64,000 nt of DNA from positions 21,810,333 through 21,874,332 of the forward strand of contig NC_092699.1 of assembly GCF_964275005.1 (NCBI RefSeq), given 5' to 3'. Source of the stretch: Diadema setosum. Taxonomy: Eukaryota > Echinodermata > Echinoidea > Diadematoida > Diadematidae. This document shows, in pieces, positions 58,601-64,000 of the stretch. The translations under genes and the position numbers were made by a program. Below the pieces are notes generated by a model. It searched no databases. It was given only the letters and a program-made list of their open reading frames with translations, and had not been told where the DNA came from. Every line of letters begins with the position of its first letter. Within the stretch, counting starts at the first letter, position 1.

Positions 58601-60178
58601 GATGGAGCATGATGACGCAGCCATATGCTCTCAAAATCAAACATGTGGCAGGCAAAAATAATGTAATTGCTGACGCTTTGTCAAGAGTGTAACATGAAGA
58701 GAGTATCAAAGGTGAAAAGTTTTCACCGCATATCACTTACAGTGTACATTGTATGTGTTTAGCATATCCATTAATGTATGCAAAACAGTTTGACATGATT
58801 GTATAAGCTCCGAGAATCCAAGCAATATCAATGTAACTGGTATCCATGAAAAGAGAACATGGAATCAATGCAGCTTTTCAAAAGGCATGTGATAGTATGT
58901 GATTATGGTTGTTTGAGTTGGATTTTACCTCACATTCATTGTAAATAACAATGAGAAATTGTGAAGGTAAAAGAAACCCTTGCTACGGCAAGGCTTTCTT
59001 TTTCCCATGGGGGATGGTGTCACAAATGTACACACAAGTAGTTATGTACATGTATCAAGGCTGTATGCATGGTTGTTTAATGTGTATGTACACAGGGTGA
59101 CCAGATTAATGGAGAACATTCTATATGATATAGATATAGTACATACAGGCTGACCAGATCAGTGGAGAATTTTCTACATGGTATACAATGTAGCTACAGT
59201 ACATGTATGCATGTGACAGCAAATACATTATAGCTCACTCAATCTAGAATGATTTAACCCATTCCAGAAAATTCTAGGAAGTGCTGGCTGAGTGAGGCCC
59301 TGCCCTTGTAACCCAATGTGATTGGTAGTTAATTTTGGCAATGATGTTATGCACATATTAGGCAGTGAGTCATCCAGGATTCCTGGAATTTGGACTTGCT
59401 AGTATGTTCAGGTATGTGGCCCCAGGTTGGAGAAAATTACAGAATGTACTAGAAAGGGGTGAATGGATAGTATATAAGCAGGAGAAATTCTGAGGTAGGC
59501 AGAGTACCCAACACCTCTGCTCTGAGAGTTACGTCACTTCTGGCTCTGAAGCGACTTGTTATAGTCAGTCCTGTGTTACCTGCTGACCTGCTATACAAAC
59601 TGTGTTTGTGGAGATAAGGCCTGGGAGACATTTTGCCTGCAGAGAATTAATTTGCCTACATTGGAGAGAGACTCCATATTTTAGTGTCAACGGACATTAT
59701 TACGGCAAAGCTGTGACGGGCTGGATTCCTTGCTGGACATTATAAAGTGAATCATCATTCAACGCATCAACTGGACGTGGTCGTCATAACGTTTGGATTT
59801 TGCACGTTTCGCCGTGGACATACACCTTGTTTATCGTGGAATTTACCCTGGATCTATAATGTGGATTATTGCAACCTGTGCCTCTGGATTTACGTCGGAG
59901 GAATCATTCATCGGTGCATCAAGGACCATTCATCTGTGCATCGAACATCGTAGTTAGACATCACCAAGGGACTATATAACATCGTGATTACGATTTGGGC
60001 TGTAATGCGTGTAAGTGATTGTATTACTGATTTATAATTGTTTCTCTTGATCATCATTGTACTGATGTGAAAACCGATTACCAGTCTGTACCCACAATAT
60101 CACTGTTAATAAACCGCCTGAACATCAGTTGATTGTTTCTTTTGTGCGATCATTCTCAGAGTGATTTTGGTCGTAACA
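52631..60178 (+). mobile_element. Young Gmr1-like Ty3/gypsy LTR retrotransposon, looks whole, nested
   Basis: Two LTRs of 1161 bp each (52631-53791 and 59018-60178) start TGTCACAAATG and end GGTCGTAACA. By eye they differ at about one position, so the insertion is very young. CTAG flanks both sides as a 4-bp target duplication. The LTR contains TATATAAGCAGG (promoter) and AATAAA (poly(A) signal). A primer-binding-site-like TTGGGGGCTTGTGTCCGAG follows the 5' LTR. A purine-rich tract (CATGGGGGATGG) precedes the 3' LTR. It lies in the sense orientation in the GMPS intron. Confidence 0.93.
53896..58692 (+). CDS. Gag-Pol polyprotein of the Gmr1-like element (PR-INT-RT-RNH order)
   Basis: A single long frame of 1598 codons; the likely start is MSISTMDVQ at about 53932. 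Parts in order: a charged coiled-coil region (about residues 85-190, KERERAREMELK-like); gag (about 195-390); a zinc knuckle CFHCNKTGHVKSQC (about 418); an aspartic protease with LRDTGASQSL (about 506). Integrase follows with HELPVGGHLG...CKTCHTC (about 750-790) and a DDE core (VDCVGP about 820, SDQGSNF about 878, GALERYHQ about 914). Then comes reverse transcriptase (SPIVMVPKPDG about 1221, YIDDILVYSD about 1332). Last is RNase H (AIDASDVGVGAVL about 1478, TDHNPL about 1549, ADALSRV at the end). Integrase before reverse transcriptase is the copia-like order that defines Gmr1-type elements within Ty3/gypsy. No envelope-like frame is seen. Confidence 0.92.
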   Translation: MFNCTLCVYIVTMSISTMDVQAFVQRTDLSLKDLQRLRKCDLTAIAQHLNVDVPQGVRKAEILDLVAGHMELKEDIDIPDRAQISDQTRLELAKLEMEKEKMRLELEREQRAREMEMKEREWAREMELKEREREREREREQREMEMKERERAREVEREIEMKKIEVEQQLKLREMELTHAQTVGNRERAPSEFDLAKNIRLVPKFEENRVDAYFVSFEKVANSLKWPQEFWPMLLQSVFVGKAADVYSSLSEEQSRDYATVKKAVLNAYELVPEAYRHKFRNSYRKPGQTHVEFAREKEMMFDRWYRSLKVDQDFDNLREVVLLEEFKKSVAFSVRSHLDDHKVTSLHKAALMADEYELTHRNDNRPPFRNFSGNKRDKTESSNPKNAGSGKGTSSETSSAPKPQSDKGSSTSANVIKCFHCNKTGHVKSQCWKLQNKTKKDMGFVMSKSVLPENSVPFSETQAIESRSPKFKDRTKQVDESYRSFLFDGEVTPCTSGEAGKPVVILRDTGASQSLMVDGGMTFPPDSAVNAKVLIQTVDGSYMSVPLYRVDLKCDLVSGPVTVGVVPELPMVGIDFLLGNDLAGDKVVASPVVSDKPVVVAETEQLQEEFPGIFPDCVVTRSQARRAVQDDADSVDVEENSGVWLAETFFKDLNDGVAVLGSEANSDGLFSKSSLVEAQQADSELKGLSQTACSEAEAEKVPECYYVKDGILMRKWRPPHRPADEDWTVVRQVVVPPCYRGEILRIAHELPVGGHLGVRKTKDRIMRHFYWPGLNVDVAEFCKTCHTCQVAGKPQHSVKPAPLIPIPAFEEPFSRVLVDCVGPLPRTRSGHKYLLTIMDMSTRFPEAIPLRNITAKTVVDALVQFFTRYGLPKEVQSDQGSNFMSGIFQEVMYRLGVKQLKSSAYHPQSQGALERYHQTLKTMIRAFCEEYPEDWDKGIPFLLFATRDSPNESTGFSPFELVYGHEVRGPLKLIKEKFMTEDDEVHLLDYVSKFRERLSKACEVARKHLKVSQDSMKRKADKNAKARTFKPGDKVLVLLPIQGEPLKAKFSGPYCVKKKLNDVNYVISTPDRRKDQRVCHVNMLKEYYERKASQPVGVAQVVEEVVDEEGEAQDENGSAPSSARLSNSEMLGKVDEALDYLPENQRKDVTNLLHEYKELCKDKPGCTPLTVHDVDVGDADPIKQNPYRLNPSKLQKVREEVQYMLDNDIIEPSKSSWSSPIVMVPKPDGSQRFCIDYRKVNAVTKTDSFPIPRLEDCIDRVGNSAYVSKIDLLKGYWQVPLTDKAREISAFATPDGLFQCKVMPFGMKNAPATFQRLTNQIIAGLDNCVVYIDDILVYSDTWEEHITHLRQLFDRLKEAGLVINLAKSEFAKAKVVYLGHVVGQGQVLPREAKVEAILGFPIPQSKKELLRFLGMAGFYRKFVPNFSTVVTPLTNLLKGKAKYTWTDECQRAFEKLKAVLANEPVLAAPDFQKPFKVAIDASDVGVGAVLLQEDEEGTERPVSYFSKKLNAYQKKYSTIEKEALSLILALQQYEVYLTNSKGEITVYTDHNPLIFLDRFKMKNNRLFRWSMMTQPYALKIKHVAGKNNVIADALSRV

Positions 60179-60885
60179 CTAGCAAGTCCAAATTCCAGGA
60201 ATCCTGGATGACTCACTGCCTAATATGTGCATAACATCATTGCCAAAATTAACTACCAATCGCATTGGGTTACAAGGGCAGTGCCTCACTCAGCCAGCAC
60301 TTCCTAGAATTTTCTGGAATGGGTTAAATCATTCTAGATTGAGTGAGCTATAATGTATTTCCTGTCACATGCATACATATACTGTAGCTACATTGTATAC
60401 CATGTAGAAAATTCTCCACTGATCTGGTCAGCCTGTATGTACTATATCTATATCATATAGAATGTTCTCCATTAATCTGGTCACCCTGTGTACATACACA
60501 TTAAACAACCATGCATACAGCCTTGATACATGTACATAACTACTTGTGTGTACATTTGTGACACCATCCCCCATGGGAAAAAGAAAGCCTTGCCGTAGCA
60601 AGGGTTTCTTTTACCTTCACAATTTCTCATTGTTATTTACAACGAATGTGAGGTAAAATCCAAATCAAGCAACAATAATCATATGCTATCGCATGCCTTT
60701 TGAATAGCTTCATTAATTCCATGTTCTCTTTTCATGGATACCAATGATATTGCTTGAATTTTCTGAGCTAATCATGTCAAACTCAAATTGCATACCGGTA
60801 CCTCAGTAATGGATAAGCTAAACACTGTATGTGTAATGTGAGGTGAAAACCTTTCACCCTTAACTTCTACTGTGCTATCCACTAC

Positions 60886-63800
60886 CTATGTCACACCAAC
60901 TGACTTTCTGTCATAGCACTCTTTCAGCATTTTTACATGACACACCCTCTGATCTTTTCGTCTGCCTGGTGTACTGATCACATAGTTCACATCATTGAGT
61001 TTCTTTTTGACACAGTATGGGCCACTGAACTTGGCTTTCAGTGGTTCACCTTGTATGGGCAGCAGTACAAGAACTTTGTCACCTGGTTTGAAGGTTCGGG
61101 CTTTGGCATTTTTGTCTGCCTTTCTCTTCATTGAATCTTGTGACACTTTCAAGTGTTCCCTAGCTACCTCACAAGCCTTTGAAAGCCTTTCACGAAACTT
61201 TGACACATAGTCAAGTAGGTGGACCTCATCATCCTCAGTCATGAATTTCTCTTTGATGAGCTTCAGTGGGCCCCTAACTTCATGACCGTACACCAACTCA
61301 AATGGACTGAAACCCGCTGACTCATTTGGGGAGTCTCTCGTTGCGAACAGCAGGAAAGGGATGCCCTTATCCCAATCCTCAGGATACTCCTCACAAAATG
61401 CCCTAATCATTGTCTTTAGGGTCTGGTGGTAGCGCTCCAACGCACCTTGGGATTGGGGATGATAAGCTGATGACTTCAGCTGCTTCACACCCAAACGATA
61501 CATCACCTCTTGAAATATGCCTGACATGAAATTTGACCCTTGGTCAGACTGCACTTCCTTGGGCAACCCATACCTAGTGAAAAACTGCACTAGAGCATCT
61601 ACCACAGTCTTTGCAGTGATATTTCTCAATGGGATAGCTTCTGGAAACCGTGTAGACATATCCATGATTGTCAAGAGGTACTTATGACCCGACCTAGTCC
61701 TAGGCAAAGGTCCAACACAGTCAACTAGAACCCGACTGAATGGTTCTTCAAACGCAGGTATCGGAATCAATGGCGCCGGCTTCACTGAATGCTGTGGTTT
61801 ACCAGCCACCTGACATGTGTGACAAGTCTTGCAAAACTCAGCCACATCCACATTCAACCCTGGCCAATAGAAATGCCTCATGATCCGATCCTTTGTCTTT
61901 CTGACGCCTAAATGGCCGCCAACAGGTAACTCGTGAGCAATCCTCAAGATCTCACCGCGGTAACTAGGAGGGACAACAACTTGACGGACCACCGTCCAAT
62001 CCTCATCAGCTGGCCTATGGGGAGGTCTCCACTTCCTCATCAAAATGCCATCTTTGACATAATAGCACTCAGGGACCTTTTCAGCCTCAGCCTCAGAACA
62101 CGCCGTCTGAGACAAGCCTTTCAACTCAGAGTCTGCCTGCTGTGCTTCAACCAAGGAAGACTTGCTAAACAGCCCATCACTGTTAGCCTCGGAGCCTAAT
62201 ACAGCAACCCCATCATTCAAATCCTTGAAAAAGGTTTCTGCCAACCAAACACCGGAATTCTCCTCCACATCAACAGAATCCGCATCATCTTGAACAGCTC
62301 TACGAGCCTGAGACCTAGTCACAACACAATCTGGGAAAATCCCAGGAAACTCCTCCTGCAACTGCTCAGTTTCAGCAACCACCACTGGTTTATCCGAAAC
62401 AACTGGAGACGCAACCACCTTATCCCCAGCCAAGTCATTCCCCAACAAGAAGTCAATGCCTACCATGGGCAACTCAAGAACAACTCCAACAGTGACAGGA
62501 CCAGAAACTAGGTCACACTTCAAATCCACTCTATACAGCGGAACTGACATATAACTGCCATCAACAGTCTGAATCAAGACTTTTGCATTAACTGCACTAT
62601 CTGGTGGAAAAGTCATACCACCATCCACCATTAACGACTGAGAGGCCCCCGTATCCCGCAGGATGACTACTGGTTTACCTGCCTCACCAGAAGTACATGG
62701 GGTCACCTCACCATCAAACAAAAAGCTACGATAGCTCTCATCCACCTGCTTCAGCCTATCTTTGAATTTGGGAGATCGACTTTCAATGGCCTGTGTTTCA
62801 CTGAACGGGACACTGTTTTCGGGTAGGACACTTTTTGACATGACAAATCCCATGTCCTTCTTTGTTTTGTTTTGCAACTTCCAACACTGTGACTTTACAT
62901 GCCCTGTCTTGTTACAGTGAAAACATTTGATGACATTTGCACTTGTACTGGACCCTTTGTCAGATTGAGGCTTTGGTGCCGATGAAGATTCAGAACTCGT
63001 GCCTTTTTCAGGACCAGCATTCTTTGGATTGCTCGACTGAGTTTTGTCTCTCTTATTTCCAGAGAAATTCCTGAAAGGTGGTCTGTTGTCATTTCTGTGG
63101 GTCAGCTCATACTCATCAGCCATCAAGGCTGCTTTATGCAAACTTGTCACTTTGTGATCATCCAAATGCGACCTCACACTGAAAGCAACACTCTTTTTGA
63201 ATTCTTCCAAGAGAACAACCTCACGTAGGTTATCAAACTCCTGATCCACTTTCAGGGATCTGTACCACCTATCAAACATCATTTCTTTTTCACGAGCAAA
63301 CTCAACATGTGTCTGGCCTGGTTTGCGGTACGAATTTCTGAACTTATGTCTGTAAGCCTCTGGCACCAACTCATAAGCATTCAACACTGCTTTCTTGACT
63401 GTAGCATAGTCACGTGATTGCTCTTCAGAGAGAGATGAGTACACATCGGCAGCTTTGCCAACAAACACACTTTGAAGGAGCAAGGGCCAAAATTCCTGTG
63501 GCCAGTTCAAACTGTTAGCCACCTTCTCAAATGACACAAAATATGCATCGACTCTGTTTTCTTCAAACTTTGGCACCAATCGAATGTTCTTGGCCAAATC
63601 GAATTCAGGGGGAGCCCTTTCACGATTTTCAACAATCTGTGCATGAGCCAATTCAATCTCACGCAATTTCATTTGGTGCTCCATTTCAAGTTTCTGCATT
63701 TCCATTTCCATTTCTCTTTTCTTCATTTCCATTTCTTTAGCTCTTTGCTCTCTTTCTATTTCTCTAGCCCTTTCCCTTTCCTTCATTTCCATTTCTCTTT

Positions 63801-64000
63801 GTTTTTCCCTTTCCTTCATTTGCAATTTAGCAAGCTCAAGCCGTGTTTGATCAGACATTTGGGCTTGATCTGAAATTTGAGTTTCTTCTTTGAGCTCCAT
63901 GTGACCAGCTACTAAGTCAAGAATCTCTGCCTTTCTTGCACCTTGTGGAACATCAACATTCAAATGCTGTGCAATAGCAGTCAAATCACATTTGTGTAAC
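60886..64000 (-). pseudogene. Gag-PR-INT frame of the older Gmr1-like copy (runs off the window)
   Basis: A minus-strand frame that is open at the window edge. It reads through gag, the zinc knuckle, protease (LRDTGASQSL) and integrase, closely matching the plus-strand copy. The copy as seen is incomplete and is treated here as a fossil. Its coiled-coil part differs from the younger copy mainly in the number of KERE-type repeats. Confidence 0.85.

Larger units (their letters stand above)
51837..64000 (-). mobile_element. Older Gmr1-like Ty3/gypsy LTR retrotransposon, incomplete, interrupted by a younger copy
   Basis: Its LTR nearest the GMPS exon runs TGTTACGACC at 51837 to 52630. After the nested insertion it resumes at 60179 and ends at 60563 (...TTTGTGACA). 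The element body continues on the minus strand past the window end, so its other LTR is not visible. Visible parts are gag, a zinc knuckle, protease and integrase. The copy looks incomplete, with about one major break. It differs from the younger copy at a low but visible level, so it too is fairly recent. Confidence 0.85.

Overview
This is a eukaryotic (animal) genomic window. It is AT-rich, intron-rich and crowded with short inverted-repeat transposons, microsatellites and retroelements. Two conserved single-copy host genes are recognisable, and the LTR retroelement type (Ty3/gypsy with a Ty1/copia-like pol order, the Gmr1 group) has been described from deuterostomes. I infer a marine invertebrate deuterostome, most likely an echinoderm such as a sea urchin; no marker fixes the species.

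Host genes, all on the + strand. (1) PPP1R7/SDS22, the leucine-rich-repeat regulator of protein phosphatase 1, is complete in nine coding exons from 862 to 14037. (2) A four-exon gene of unknown identity at 22143-25579 is predicted to encode a 103-residue single-pass membrane protein. Its three introns are all phase 1 and the first uses a GC donor. (3) GMPS (GMP synthase) begins near 47 kb. Only a short first exon and the exon at 48888-48982 fall in the window; the rest of the window lies in its next intron.

Mobile DNA. MITE-like inverted-repeat elements lie throughout the PPP1R7 introns and the intergenic DNA, in at least ten families by eye, several of them present in more than one copy. 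LINE 3'-end fragments occur near 1.4, 3, 21.6 and 32 kb. Between 33.5 and 41.8 kb two large foldback elements sit only about 110 bp apart. The first (33570-37390) landed in an (AAATG)n microsatellite and carries eight copies of a GTGATATAGTCCCCAC-type motif. The second (37500-41791) is built from about 20 units of roughly 160 bp arranged in two inverted arms. A third unusual element (49724-51020), in the GMPS intron, carries six copies of AGTAACGCGTGGGACA inside matching ends.

From 51.8 kb to the window end there is a nested pair of Gmr1-like LTR retrotransposons. A young copy on the + strand (52631-60178), which looks whole, sits inside an LTR of an older, incomplete copy on the - strand.

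The host genes show no shared pathway: PPP1R7 acts on PP1, and GMPS makes GMP. The main novelty is structural: foldback elements with repeated internal motifs, paired GMPS first-exon candidates, and the small membrane protein.
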